64,000 nt of DNA from Flagellimonas sp. 389 (lineage in GTDB: Bacteria; Bacteroidota; Bacteroidia; Flavobacteriales; Flavobacteriaceae), in NCBI RefSeq assembly GCF_018449435.1, contig NZ_JAHCMU010000008.1, forward strand, positions 122,846 through 186,845, in the 5' to 3' direction. The notes beneath the pieces are model-generated. The model was not told where the DNA came from and ran no database searches. It saw only the letters and a program-made list of their open reading frames with translations. Shown here piece after piece: positions 1-7,871 of the stretch; within the stretch, counting starts at the first letter, position 1; each line of letters begins with the position of its first letter. Made by a program: the position numbers and the translations under genes.

Positions 1-587
1 TCTTTGTTAAAATGTCTGAAACTGTCAATAAACCCGCTTTCAATAAAATTTCCGATCCATTCCCGCTCTACGGGCAAAAATCCCGATACATTTTTATTTC
101 GAACAGGATCATGGATGTCCATGGCTTCATGGCAAATGTTGTAATCCCCACAAACAATTAAATTGGGGCGTTCTTTTCTGAGCACATCGGAATACTTCTG
201 AAAATCTGCCATATAGGTCAACTTGTGTTCCAACCGTGCCATATTGGTTCCAGAAGGCAGGTACATGCTCATAACCGAAATATCTCCAAAGTCCGCTCTA
301 ATGTTTCTCCCCTCAAAATCCATGTAATCGATTCCCGTGCCATATTCCACATGGTCAGGTTGCTCCTTGCACAACAAGGCAACCCCACTGTATCCTTTCT
401 TTTGCGCACTGAACCAATAATGGAACTTATATCCAGCGGCTTCGAAAACAGACACATCCACCTGCTCTTTTAGTGCCTTTATTTCTTGCAGACAGACCAC
501 ATCTGGGTTTACAGTTTGCAACCATTCCATAAATCCTTTGTTAAGCGCTGCCCTAATTCCGTTGACATTGTAGGATACTATCTTCAT
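1..587 (-). CDS. xth: Exodeoxyribonuclease III, partial (3' end beyond window)
   Basis: Reading leftward from an ATG at 587 gives an EEP-fold AP endonuclease/exonuclease III that runs open off the left edge after 195 codons. Visible landmarks are the N-terminal MKIVSYNVNGIR strand with the Asn ligand, the metal-binding Glu in CLQEIKA (about residue 35), the SMYLPSG strand and the GDYNICH catalytic block. In the family the enzyme cuts DNA at abasic sites and trims 3' blocks during base-excision repair in the cytoplasm. The gene is divergent from the beta-barrel gene at 717. Family and start are clear; only the C-terminal part with the last catalytic Asp/His is out of view. Confidence 0.93.
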   Translation of the reverse strand, partial: MKIVSYNVNGIRAALNKGFMEWLQTVNPDVVCLQEIKALKEQVDVSVFEAAGYKFHYWFSAQKKGYSGVALLCKEQPDHVEYGTGIDYMDFEGRNIRADFGDISVMSMYLPSGTNMARLEHKLTYMADFQKYSDVLRKERPNLIVCGDYNICHEAMDIHDPVRNKNVSGFLPVEREWIGNFIESGFIDSFRHFNK

Positions 588-604
588 CTTCAAATTTTTG
601 TTAA

Positions 605-629
605 AAATAGCTATTGTGTTTCGCTATTT
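605..629. repeat. Inverted repeat in a divergent promoter region
   Basis: AAATAGC (605-611) and GCTATTT (623-629) are perfect 7-bp arms with an 11-nt spacer, between the divergent xth and beta-barrel starts. It may be an operator or a promoter-associated hairpin. Its arms resemble those at 5084-5109 and, more loosely, 8395-8419. Confidence 0.4.
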
Positions 630-657
630 AAAATTCGACTTTTCAACGGACATGGTT

Positions 658-665
658 TAAATTTG
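658..665 (+). promoter_or_regulatory. Putative -7 box (TAAATTTG) for the beta-barrel gene
   Basis: TAAATTTG matches the Bacteroidota -7 consensus TAnnTTTG and would give a leader of roughly 45-50 nt before the ATG at 717. I see no good TTTG -33 element at the usual spacing, so this is only a candidate. Confidence 0.4.
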
Positions 666-716
666 AAGTATGGAACGTTAATTGATTCCTACTATTGGAC
701 TTAAAAAACGAAAATC

Positions 717-1232
717 ATGAAAAAACTATTCTTCTTAGGCCTCTTTCTTTCTTGTTATTTCATGAATGCCCAGGCCTATCCAAGATTTAACAACGACCAC
801 GAAATAAAACTGAACGCCGGATTATTTTTAATCACTGGTGCTGTAGAAGGTTCTTATGAATATTTTCTTGGTGAGGATACCAGTATTGGCGGTACAGTAT
901 ACTTTAATAGCGATGCCACGGAATATAACGGAGACTTTGGAATTGGACCCAATTTTAGGGCGTATTTTGGCTACCAGCCCCGTAGCGGTTTTTTTGCCGA
1001 AGCTTTTGGTCTTTATTACACTGGGGAAGATGAAGTTGATGACCCAAATGCCTTTAGGGACAACACATACAGTACCTTAGCTTTGGGGTTGGGCCTAGGA
1101 AACAAATGGGCAACACGGAGCGAGAAATTTACCCTGGAAATCTTTGGCGGTTTTGGAAGGAACATTAATCCAGAGGATTTTCAGGACACCTTTATGTATC
1201 GAGGGGGGCTCTCCATTGGTTTTAGGTTTTAA
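717..1232 (+). CDS. Small outer-membrane beta-barrel protein
   Basis: A 171-residue protein with a clear Sec signal peptide (MKKLFFLGLFLSCYFMNAQA) followed by alternating hydrophobic/polar strands rich in Gly, Tyr and Phe and ending in the aromatic FRF typical of outer-membrane barrels. The length fits an 8-stranded OmpA/OmpW-like barrel. There is no peptidoglycan-binding domain. It lies 22 nt before the cysteine hydrolase gene on the same strand, so the two may be cotranscribed. Specific function unknown; it could be a porin-like or structural barrel. Confidence 0.75.
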   Translation: MKKLFFLGLFLSCYFMNAQAYPRFNNDHEIKLNAGLFLITGAVEGSYEYFLGEDTSIGGTVYFNSDATEYNGDFGIGPNFRAYFGYQPRSGFFAEAFGLYYTGEDEVDDPNAFRDNTYSTLALGLGLGNKWATRSEKFTLEIFGGFGRNINPEDFQDTFMYRGGLSIGFRF

Positions 1233-1254
1233 TCGCTAATTTTAATTTACATAA

Positions 1255-1809
1255 ATGACAGCACTTTTATTGATCGATATCCAACTCGGTTTACAGGAAA
1301 CCGATTTCTACGGAGAAGAACGAAGCAATCCCGATGCAGAAAAAAACTGCAGCAGATTGCTTGATGAATTCAGAAAGAGAAACTTGCCCTTGTTTCACGT
1401 TCAACACTGTTCCACAAATTCGGAATCACCCTTGCACCCCAATAAAGCAGGCAATGCATTCAACCCATTGGTAGCACCAAAAGATGGTGAACCCGTTGTA
1501 CAAAAAAATGTAAACAGCGCTTTTATAGGAACCGACCTGGAATCCCAGCTTAAGGCCAAAGGCATAACAGACTTGGTTATTGCAGGATTGACCACGGAGC
1601 ATTGCATTTCCACCTCAACGCGAATGGCATCAAACCTCGGCTTTAACACCACATTGATTTCCGATGCCACGGCCTCGTTCAATAAAATTGGAATCGATGG
1701 AGAATCTATCTCCGCAAAGACCGTTCATCAAATTGCATTGGCCAACCTTAAAGATGAATTTGCAACCATAAAAGATACCACGACACTCCTGCAAGAACTG
1801 GACAATTAG
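1255..1809 (+). CDS. Cysteine hydrolase of the isochorismatase family
   Basis: A 184-residue single-domain isochorismatase-like hydrolase. The catalytic triad is visible as D8 (LLIDIQLG), K84 (VVQKNVNSAF) and C117 (TTEHCIST), with the usual non-prolyl cis-peptide neighbourhood before the Cys. Family members hydrolyse nicotinamide, isochorismate, N-carbamoyl compounds or related amides; the substrate cannot be told from sequence here. Cytoplasmic, with no signal peptide. It lies between a beta-barrel gene and an oxidoreductase gene on the same strand and is complete. Confidence 0.88.
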   Translation: MTALLLIDIQLGLQETDFYGEERSNPDAEKNCSRLLDEFRKRNLPLFHVQHCSTNSESPLHPNKAGNAFNPLVAPKDGEPVVQKNVNSAFIGTDLESQLKAKGITDLVIAGLTTEHCISTSTRMASNLGFNTTLISDATASFNKIGIDGESISAKTVHQIALANLKDEFATIKDTTTLLQELDN

Positions 1810-1849
1810 TGTTATTTTTATTCTGTATTCCCGTCATTCAAACCTTTTT

Positions 1850-2956
1850 ATGTTTCGCTTAGCCCTAGTTTCCTTTGTATATCTCATCATGAATAGTTTC
1901 CCTGTAGTATCCCAAGAAAAACCACTTAGAATTGGTGTTGCTGGGCTCACCCACACCCATGTGCATTGGATTTTGGGACGAAAGGATATTGGCGATATCG
2001 AACTGGTGGGCATTGCGGAGCCCAATCGGGACTTAGCGAAAAGGTATGCAGAACAACATGGCTATTCCATGGATTTGGTGTACGATTCCCTCGAAGAAAT
2101 GATCGCTGCCACCAAACCCGAAGCGGTGACGGCCTTTGGAACCATTTTCGACCATTTAGAAGTAGTGGAAACCTGTGCCCCAAAAGGAATCCACGTGATG
2201 GTAGAAAAACCCTTGGCGGTCAGTTTGGCACATGCCAAAAAAATGAAGGCTTTGGCAGAAGAAAACAACATTCACCTACTAACCAATTATGAAACTACCT
2301 GGTACCCCACCAATCATAAGGCAAAAGCTTTATTGGAGCAGGGAAAGGTTGGGGATGTAAGAAAGGTCATTGTTCGCGATGGACATCGTGGACCCTTAAA
2401 ATTGGGCATCAACAGTGAATTTTTGGATTGGTTGCTGGACCCTGTGGAAAATGGTGGGGGCGCCCTTATGGATTTTGGATGCTACGGTGCCAATTTAATG
2501 ACCTGGTTGAAAAATGGGGAAAAACCAAATACGGTAACCGCTGTTACCCAACAACTGCAGCCCGAAAACAATCCGAACGTGGATGACGATGCCACCATTT
2601 TGCTGACCTATGATGATGCACAGGCTAGTATTGAAGCCTCTTGGAACTGGCCCATCGGCAGGAAGGATATGGAAATTTACGGACTTACCGGAGCGCTTTA
2701 TACCGATAACAGGAATCAACTGCGAATTCGCATCGCAGAGGGCTATGATGGCTTTTCCGAAGAAAAAATGGACCTACCGGAGCGGGATTATCCGCTGAAC
2801 GACCCCTTTTCGCTATTGGCGGCCGTTGTAAAAGGAAAACATCAACTTTCCCCGTACGATTTATCCGCTCTGGAAAACAATATGGTGGTCATGGAAATTT
2901 TGGATGCGGCCAGGGAAAGTGCCAAAAAAGGAAAGACCATCAAACTAAAAAAATAA
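1850..2956 (+). CDS. Gfo/Idh/MocA family oxidoreductase, probably exported
   Basis: A 368-residue protein with an N-terminal Rossmann domain (GVAGLTHTH, residues 29-37, replacing the classical GxGxxG) and the family EKP signature with the conserved Lys at about 120 (MVEKPLAV), followed by the C-terminal alpha/beta domain. Family members oxidise or reduce sugars and related polyols with NAD(P). The first 22 residues (to VVSQ) look like a signal peptide, so it may act in the periplasm, as many Bacteroidota sugar-processing paralogues do. The TonB receptor gene starts 43 nt downstream on the same strand, suggesting a link to uptake or processing of a carbohydrate. Substrate unknown. Confidence 0.88.
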   Translation: MFRLALVSFVYLIMNSFPVVSQEKPLRIGVAGLTHTHVHWILGRKDIGDIELVGIAEPNRDLAKRYAEQHGYSMDLVYDSLEEMIAATKPEAVTAFGTIFDHLEVVETCAPKGIHVMVEKPLAVSLAHAKKMKALAEENNIHLLTNYETTWYPTNHKAKALLEQGKVGDVRKVIVRDGHRGPLKLGINSEFLDWLLDPVENGGGALMDFGCYGANLMTWLKNGEKPNTVTAVTQQLQPENNPNVDDDATILLTYDDAQASIEASWNWPIGRKDMEIYGLTGALYTDNRNQLRIRIAEGYDGFSEEKMDLPERDYPLNDPFSLLAAVVKGKHQLSPYDLSALENNMVVMEILDAARESAKKGKTIKLKK

Positions 2957-2999
2957 TACTACGCTTCTTCGATTGTTACGCATAATCCCAAATATCACT

Positions 3000-5060
3000 A
3001 TGAAAGGTATTCTCCCCATGCTCTTGCTGCTTATGGTAGTACAAACTTTTGGTCAGACGGTTAAAAAGGATTCCATTACGCAGTTGGATGAAATCATCCT
3101 TACCGAGGACAACCCCAACAAGAAGGCCATTGGCATTACCCCTTCTTCCACCATCAATTCGGTCACTTTTGAAAAATTCAGTCCCATTGATGTATCCGCG
3201 GCCATCAATCAGATTTCGGGGGTGTATGTGCTTTCGGGAGCTTTGAACACCAATAGAATTACGGTGCGGGGCATTGGGGCGAGAACACCTTTTGGTACGG
3301 ACAAGCTCCGCCTATATTTTAACGGAATCCCCGTAACAAATGGTACCGGTTCCTCTACCATTGAAGCTTTTGACCTGGAAAATTTGGGTTCGGTCGAAGT
3401 CATAAAAGGGCCAAAGGGAACCGCTTTTGGCTCAAATCTGGGAGGCACCATTTTATTGGATACCAAATCGCCCCCAGTGGACGAGACCCGTTTGACCAAT
3501 ACCTTTACCGTTGGTTCTTACGGAATGCTGAAGGACAACCTGTTGTTTCAACATGCCGAAAAGGATTTTGACCTGACGTTTAGCTACAATCACCTACAAA
3601 CCGATGGCTATCGCCAAAACAACCGTTTTGAACGGGACGGGTTTCTGCTGAATTCCAACATCAAGTTAAGTGCCAAAAGCACGGTCGGTCTGCTGTTGAA
3701 CTATATTGATTACACCGCACAGATACCAAGTTCCATCAACCAGACGGATTTTGACGAAGACCCAACACGTGCCGCGGGGAACTGGCTGGCCGCACAGGGT
3801 TTTGAAGCTAATAACTATGTTTTGGCAGGGCTGTACCATACGTATACCTTTGGAAAGACCTTGAAGAATACCACCAGTATTTTTTATTCCTATCTGGACC
3901 ATTACGAACCCCGCCCATTTAACATCTTGGACGAATTCACCAACGGATTTGGGTTTAGGAGCGTCTTTGAAGGGGATCTGGGGAAAGTGCAATATTCGTT
4001 TGGGAGCGAACTGTACAAGGACGAATACCACTGGGGCACTTTTGAGAATTTATTTGCGGACAACAATGGCAACGGAAGTTTGCTTGGAGAGCGTATAAGC
4101 AGGAACCGGGAGTTTCGCAGGCAGTTCAATCTCTTTGGAACGTTGACCCATCCCATTACCCCATCGCTTTCCGCACAATTGGGCATGACCCTGAACAAGA
4201 CCAATTACAACTTTAGGGACCTGTTCAATGAAGGGGCTGAGAGCACTTCGGCGGAACGTAATTTTGACCCCATACTCCTGCCGAGTTTTGGATTACAGTA
4301 CCAGCTAGAGAACGGGCAACTCTATGCCAATGTCAGTAGAGGATTTTCCAATCCAAGTCTGGAAGAAAGCCTGACCCCGGATGGGGTGATCAATCCCGAT
4401 ATTGCCCAGGAAACAGGCACCAATTATGAATTGGGAAGCCAATTGCTGTTCTTGAAAAAAAGACTGTCGTTGAACCTTACGCTGTACCGAATGAACATCA
4501 ACAACCTATTGGTGGCGCAACGTGTGGGCGAAGACCAATTTATTGGAAGCAACGCGGGCGAGACCCGCCACCAAGGTTTGGAAATGGATGCCAAGTACCT
4601 GTACAACCTCTCCAAGAAATTGGTGTTTTCGCCCTACCTCAGCTATACGTTCAGCGACCATAGCTTTACCGATTTTGTGGATGGGGAAAACGATTTCTCC
4701 GGCAATCCGCTTACAGGAGTTCCAAGGCACCGGATAAGCTCGGGGTTCGATGTGCAGCATGCCAATGGTCTATGGTTGAACGTGACCCATCAGTTTGTGG
4801 ATGAAATCCCCTTGACGGATGCCAATAGTTTAAACAGGGAAGCCTTTAATGTGTTCAATGCCAAATTGAGTTACCGGACCACCTTGGCCAACAACTTCTC
4901 CTTGGGGCTGAATGTTGGGGTCAACAATATTTTTGATACCGTCTTTGCGCAATCGGTATTGATCAATGCCGTTGGCTTTGGCGGAGCGGAACCCCGTTAC
5001 TTTTATCCTGGCAATGACAGGAATTATTTTGGTGGAGTACGGTTGCAGTATCTTTTTTGA
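3000..5060 (+). CDS. TonB-dependent outer-membrane receptor (no CarboxypepD_reg domain)
   Basis: A 686-residue receptor starting at the ATG at 3000, which opens the signal peptide MKGILPMLLLLMVVQTFGQ; a TTG at 2973 in frame would put nine residues before it and is less likely. A TonB-box-like stretch (ITQLDEIIL) precedes the plug domain, with plug hallmarks ITVRGIGAR, VTNGTG and VEVIKGPKGT. The rest is a 22-strand-type barrel ending in LQYLF. Family members import siderophores, cobalamin or glycans using TonB energy. Placement behind a Gfo/Idh oxidoreductase favours a carbon substrate, but this is inference. It is the last core gene before the AT-rich island. Confidence 0.9.
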   Translation: MKGILPMLLLLMVVQTFGQTVKKDSITQLDEIILTEDNPNKKAIGITPSSTINSVTFEKFSPIDVSAAINQISGVYVLSGALNTNRITVRGIGARTPFGTDKLRLYFNGIPVTNGTGSSTIEAFDLENLGSVEVIKGPKGTAFGSNLGGTILLDTKSPPVDETRLTNTFTVGSYGMLKDNLLFQHAEKDFDLTFSYNHLQTDGYRQNNRFERDGFLLNSNIKLSAKSTVGLLLNYIDYTAQIPSSINQTDFDEDPTRAAGNWLAAQGFEANNYVLAGLYHTYTFGKTLKNTTSIFYSYLDHYEPRPFNILDEFTNGFGFRSVFEGDLGKVQYSFGSELYKDEYHWGTFENLFADNNGNGSLLGERISRNREFRRQFNLFGTLTHPITPSLSAQLGMTLNKTNYNFRDLFNEGAESTSAERNFDPILLPSFGLQYQLENGQLYANVSRGFSNPSLEESLTPDGVINPDIAQETGTNYELGSQLLFLKKRLSLNLTLYRMNINNLLVAQRVGEDQFIGSNAGETRHQGLEMDAKYLYNLSKKLVFSPYLSYTFSDHSFTDFVDGENDFSGNPLTGVPRHRISSGFDVQHANGLWLNVTHQFVDEIPLTDANSLNREAFNVFNAKLSYRTTLANNFSLGLNVGVNNIFDTVFAQSVLINAVGFGGAEPRYFYPGNDRNYFGGVRLQYLF

Positions 5061-5083
5061 CTCACCCTAAGATAAGTCTTACA

Positions 5084-5110
5084 AAATATAGCGTTTATCT
5101 GCTATATTTG
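5084..5110 (+). promoter_or_regulatory. Inverted repeat overlapping a -7 promoter box
   Basis: AAATATAGC (5084-5092) and GCTATATTT (5101-5109) are perfect 9-bp arms around an 8-nt loop. The right arm overlaps TATATTTG (5103-5110), an exact TAnnTTTG -7 box reading toward the gene at 5172. It could be an operator on that promoter or the terminator hairpin of the upstream TonB gene, although no T-run follows. A similar arrangement occurs at 8395-8420. Confidence 0.5.
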
Positions 5111-5171
5111 GAGGTACGTTGATGAATATTACATGCAAATAAACAAGTTGCAATAATTACAAAACTTAAAT

Positions 5172-5954
5172 ATGAATTTAGAATATTTCTTTTTTGATTT
5201 ACCAATAAATACACCTCTGAAAATAACAGAAACTGAAAGGACAAATGAGTTCGAGCCTCTTTTTCGATGGCTTTCGTCACATGACATTGAGGGATATAAT
5301 CCAATTAGGAAAAAGCAATCTACATTTTCAATATCTAAACGATTTGAGTTTTCAAATGGTAAAGTACAAAATGACGGATATACTGAAATTCAAATACAAT
5401 GTAGGAGATATTCAGATGTTTTACGATTCTACTGTAGATGGATACCTGCAGAAAAAGTATTAATTAAATATGGGCAACATCCGACTGTAGCGGACTTTCA
5501 TGTTCATGAAATAAAGCAGTACAAAAAGTTGCTATCACAAGACAAGCTAAGAGAATTTACAAAGGCAATCGGATTGGCAGCTAATGGAGTAGGCATCGGT
5601 TCGTTCGTGTATTTAAGAAGAGTATTCGAGCACCTAATAAATGAGGCCTATACAGAAGCCCAAAATGATAAAAAAATTGATGAAGAATTATTCAAAAAAT
5701 CAAGAATGGATGAAAAAATCGAGATTCTATCCGATTTCTTACCTGTCTTCTTAGTCTCTAACAAAGGAATTTATTCAATCCTAAGTTTAGGTGTGCATGA
5801 ATTGGACGAAAAAACTTGCCTTGAAAACTTTGATACACTAAGAGTTGGAATTGAAATAATTTTAGACGAAAAATTAGAGGAATTGAGAAAAAGACAAAAA
5901 ATTCTAGACGCACAAAAGAAAATTGACTTGTTGAAAAGTACTTTAAATAAATAA
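5172..5954 (+). CDS. Hypothetical protein with a HEPN/DUF4145-like helix
   Basis: A 260-residue cytoplasmic protein I do not recognise as a named family. The N-terminal third is mixed alpha/beta with several Cys and aromatic residues (IQCRRYSDVLRFYCRW). The middle is helical: GSFVYLRRVFEHLINEAY resembles the core helix of DUF4145/HEPN-type proteins and contains an RX4H arrangement (R149...H154), the motif spacing of HEPN ribonucleases, although the residue after the Arg is not the usual polar one. The C-terminal 40 residues form a Lys/Glu-rich coiled coil. Base composition is AT-rich compared with flanking core genes. The stop codon abuts repeat element A. Function unknown; a defence role is possible but unproven. 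Confidence 0.7.
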   Translation: MNLEYFFFDLPINTPLKITETERTNEFEPLFRWLSSHDIEGYNPIRKKQSTFSISKRFEFSNGKVQNDGYTEIQIQCRRYSDVLRFYCRWIPAEKVLIKYGQHPTVADFHVHEIKQYKKLLSQDKLREFTKAIGLAANGVGIGSFVYLRRVFEHLINEAYTEAQNDKKIDEELFKKSRMDEKIEILSDFLPVFLVSNKGIYSILSLGVHELDEKTCLENFDTLRVGIEIILDEKLEELRKRQKILDAQKKIDLLKSTLNK

Positions 5955-6073
5955 CTATTGCCGACAGTGGATATAAGTAATTGCTTTTTCTCGCTTACTC
6001 CTGAAAACCCTTACGGATTCTCAGTTTGGTGTGCACTTGTAAAGCTAATCACTAAACCACGCAACTATTCATA
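5954..6073 (+). repeat. Structured 3' element A (cassette-type repeat, complete copy)
   Basis: The element starts at the last base of the stop codon of the preceding gene and lies just before the DUF4365 gene. It can fold into an outer stem 5972-5984 with 6061-6073 (13 nt, remaining mismatches compatible with G-U pairing), an inner hairpin 6001-6010 with 6015-6024, and a second hairpin GTTTGGTG (6024-6031) with CACTAAAC (6050-6057). The first 71 nt are related to element B at 7162-7232, sharing the blocks AAGTAAT and CTGAAAA. Possible identities are an attC-like recombination site, a REP/MITE-like element or a terminator structure. Confidence 0.5.
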
Positions 6074-6099
6074 GCTAAAACCTTTGGGTATAATTTAAA

Positions 6100-7065
6100 A
6101 TGATACGAGATACAAGACCTCAAGATTCAACGGGAATGTCCGTTTCAGAAATTATCACTCAAGGAAAAGCAAAGCACGGCTGGCAACCTTATTCTCATAT
6201 CAATGACAACGGAGTTGATGCAATGATAATCTTCAGAAAAAAAGCAATAGATACTGGAGAAATAATGTTTGCTCAAGTAAAATGCGGAACAGGTTCAGGA
6301 TATTTTAAAAAAACAAAAAAAAGACCTGTACATTTTGGTGTTAATGTCGGCGAAGACTACATTAAAAAACATAGAGAAAAATGGGACAGATTATCATCAC
6401 CTATAATTTTAATATATGTAGATTATTACACTCAAAAAGCTTGGTGGACTGATTTAAAGGATGAAAAATCTTATTCAGATGAAAACAGGAGTATTATTCT
6501 TGTTCCAAAAAATCAAAGATTTGGAAAACATAGTTTTGGAGAGTTTAAGAATCTAAAAGGTCGAATATTTGTGAGTAAGGAAATCGAATTCTTAGACACA
6601 AAAAATGAAGATTTTAGTTATCTAAAGTTGGAGGATAGCATCAAAACTAATGCTAAAAAATTTTATTTAGAGTGGTCTAAAAGTGACGTTTCTGAAAGGT
6701 CACATCCTCAATTAGGAGAAATAATAATTTCGAGAGTTGGTTGGAGACACTTGACAAGAAATGATAGAAAAATAAATAGAATTGTTAACTCATTTTCATT
6801 ATTAGGTGTTGCAAAAAAAATTATTACCACAACAAATAAATGCTATCAAATTAAACAACTAAAAGTGGAATTAAAGGATGGAACGCATTTAATAACTGAT
6901 TATTTAGCTCTTAAAAGAAAAGTTATTTTCCCTTTTCGTCAAGACAGTTTAATTCAAGTAATATTAAAAAGAAAAAGGAAGTTAAATCCTAAAAAAGGTA
7001 CTATCGATAGTAAGACTTGGTTCTATTCGGTTTATGAACCATTATCTAAAAAAAATATCCATTGA
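6100..7065 (+). CDS. DUF4365 domain protein (PD-(D/E)XK nuclease-like)
   Basis: A 321-residue protein whose N-terminal 150 residues match the DUF4365 pattern: an early conserved Glu (SEIITQGKAKHGW), GVD with D40, then a QVKCG strand with Q59-x-K61, the usual ExK position of the PD-(D/E)XK fold carrying Gln as is common in this family. An AWWTD strand follows. The C-terminal 150 residues are Lys-rich and I do not recognise them. DUF4365 proteins are often found beside or fused to defence and NTPase modules, so a nucleic-acid-binding or cutting role is plausible. The gene is flanked by structured elements A and B, giving it the look of a cassette. AT-rich composition suggests transfer. Confidence 0.78.
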   Translation: MIRDTRPQDSTGMSVSEIITQGKAKHGWQPYSHINDNGVDAMIIFRKKAIDTGEIMFAQVKCGTGSGYFKKTKKRPVHFGVNVGEDYIKKHREKWDRLSSPIILIYVDYYTQKAWWTDLKDEKSYSDENRSIILVPKNQRFGKHSFGEFKNLKGRIFVSKEIEFLDTKNEDFSYLKLEDSIKTNAKKFYLEWSKSDVSERSHPQLGEIIISRVGWRHLTRNDRKINRIVNSFSLLGVAKKIITTTNKCYQIKQLKVELKDGTHLITDYLALKRKVIFPFRQDSLIQVILKRKRKLNPKKGTIDSKTWFYSVYEPLSKKNIH

Positions 7066-7161
7066 TTCCACATATAACTATACTCGTTTTGAGCCATCGT
7101 ACTTTAGTCGCCTTATCAAAGTGAGACAGTATGGGAACCAATGGAAATTCAAATATATAAA

Positions 7162-7232
7162 ACTATATCTAACATGGCTATGTAAGTAATGGTGCCCTTC
7201 TCACCTACTTCTGAAAATCCTAGCGGTTTCAG
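7162..7232 (+). repeat. Structured 3' element B (5' half only)
   Basis: About 71 nt related to the start of element A, in the same orientation and following the DUF4365 gene as A follows the preceding gene. It keeps the blocks AAGTAAT and CTGAAAA and the hairpin CTGAAA (7211-7216) with TTTCAG (7227-7232). The 3' half seen in A, including the distal outer-stem arm, is missing; the sequence runs into the convergent small gene at 7238. Confidence 0.45.
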
Positions 7233-7237
7233 AACAT

Positions 7238-7438
7238 TCAATCCCGTTTCCGCAAGACAATACTGATGTCCCGTAGCGCGGAAACCACATGCTGGACTTC
7301 CCTACGCTCAAAGGTATCCGCTTCCAGATAGAACAGCATTTCGATTCCCAGATCAAGGATTTTTGCCAACTCTTCAGGAGAACCGTAGGAATCCACAATT
7401 AGGTCGTTCAAACATTTTTGTTGTTTTTCTCCAAACAT
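7238..7438 (-). CDS. Small hypothetical protein divergent from the XRE regulator
   Basis: A 66-residue helical acidic protein from the ATG at 7438; a TTG at 7462 would add eight residues. No recognised domain. Segments such as SPEELAKILDLGIEMLFYLEA and REVQHVVSALRDI look like genuine amphipathic helices, and the gene is divergent from an HTH regulator with a perfect palindrome between them, which supports it being real. A partner or antitoxin-like role beside the regulator is conceivable but not shown. Confidence 0.5.
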   Translation of the reverse strand: MFGEKQQKCLNDLIVDSYGSPEELAKILDLGIEMLFYLEADTFERREVQHVVSALRDISIVLRKRD

Positions 7439-7485
7439 CAAACTGGAAATTCGTGTTATCAAATTTATCTAAAAATATTCAAATA

Positions 7486-7501
7486 ACTACTAATTAGTAG
7501 T
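7486..7501. promoter_or_regulatory. Perfect 16-bp palindrome, likely operator of the XRE regulator
   Basis: ACTACTAATTAGTAGT is fully self-complementary and lies 35 nt before the XRE-regulator start (7537) and 47 nt from the start of the divergent small gene (7438). Position and symmetry fit a dimeric HTH autoregulator controlling both genes. Confidence 0.6.
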
Positions 7502-7536
7502 AACTAATCAATAGCTGTCTTGATTTCTTTACCAAC

Positions 7537-7761
7537 ATGGACAAATCAAAGGAAATCGAGAAACTCGCCAAACGGATAAAATCCCTGAGAATCGAAAAAG
7601 GATATAGCAGCTATGAAAATTTTGCATTCGACAACAAAATCCATAGGGCGCAATATGGAAGGTATGAAACGGGAACGGACATGCAGTTCACCAGTCTGCT
7701 CAGAATAGCCGAAGCATTCGATATGACCCTTGAAGAATTTTTCAGTAAGGGGTTTGATTAG
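7537..7761 (+). CDS. XRE-family helix-turn-helix regulator
   Basis: A 74-residue protein made almost entirely of an HTH_3 (Cro/C1) domain: LAKRIKSLRIEKGYSSYENFA gives helices 1-2, HRAQYGRYETG the recognition helix and turn, and LLRIAEAFDMTLEEFF the last helices. It lacks any extra sensor domain. It should bind DNA as a dimer, most likely the 16-bp palindrome at 7486-7501 upstream of its own gene. The divergent neighbour is a 66-residue protein of unknown function. Confidence 0.87.
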   Translation: MDKSKEIEKLAKRIKSLRIEKGYSSYENFAFDNKIHRAQYGRYETGTDMQFTSLLRIAEAFDMTLEEFFSKGFD

Positions 7762-7789
7762 ATTGGCGTTTGCCAGCACGGTGCATAAT

Positions 7790-7859
7790 CAACAGGAAAT
7801 TACGAGTGGAAATTCCTGCAATCGATTATCTTTAGTCTTGGGTGGACAATTTCCTGTTG
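7790..7859. repeat. Long-spaced 12-bp inverted repeat
   Basis: CAACAGGAAATT (7790-7801) and AATTTCCTGTTG (7848-7859) are perfect complements separated by 46 nt, with a partial third copy (GAAATTCCTG) between them. The repeat fills the gap between the XRE regulator and the membrane-protein gene. It may form a cruciform or hairpin acting as a terminator, or be the remnant of a small mobile element. The proposed start of the next gene (7872) lies just outside the right arm. Confidence 0.5.
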
Positions 7860-7871
7860 GAAATGTTGGTA

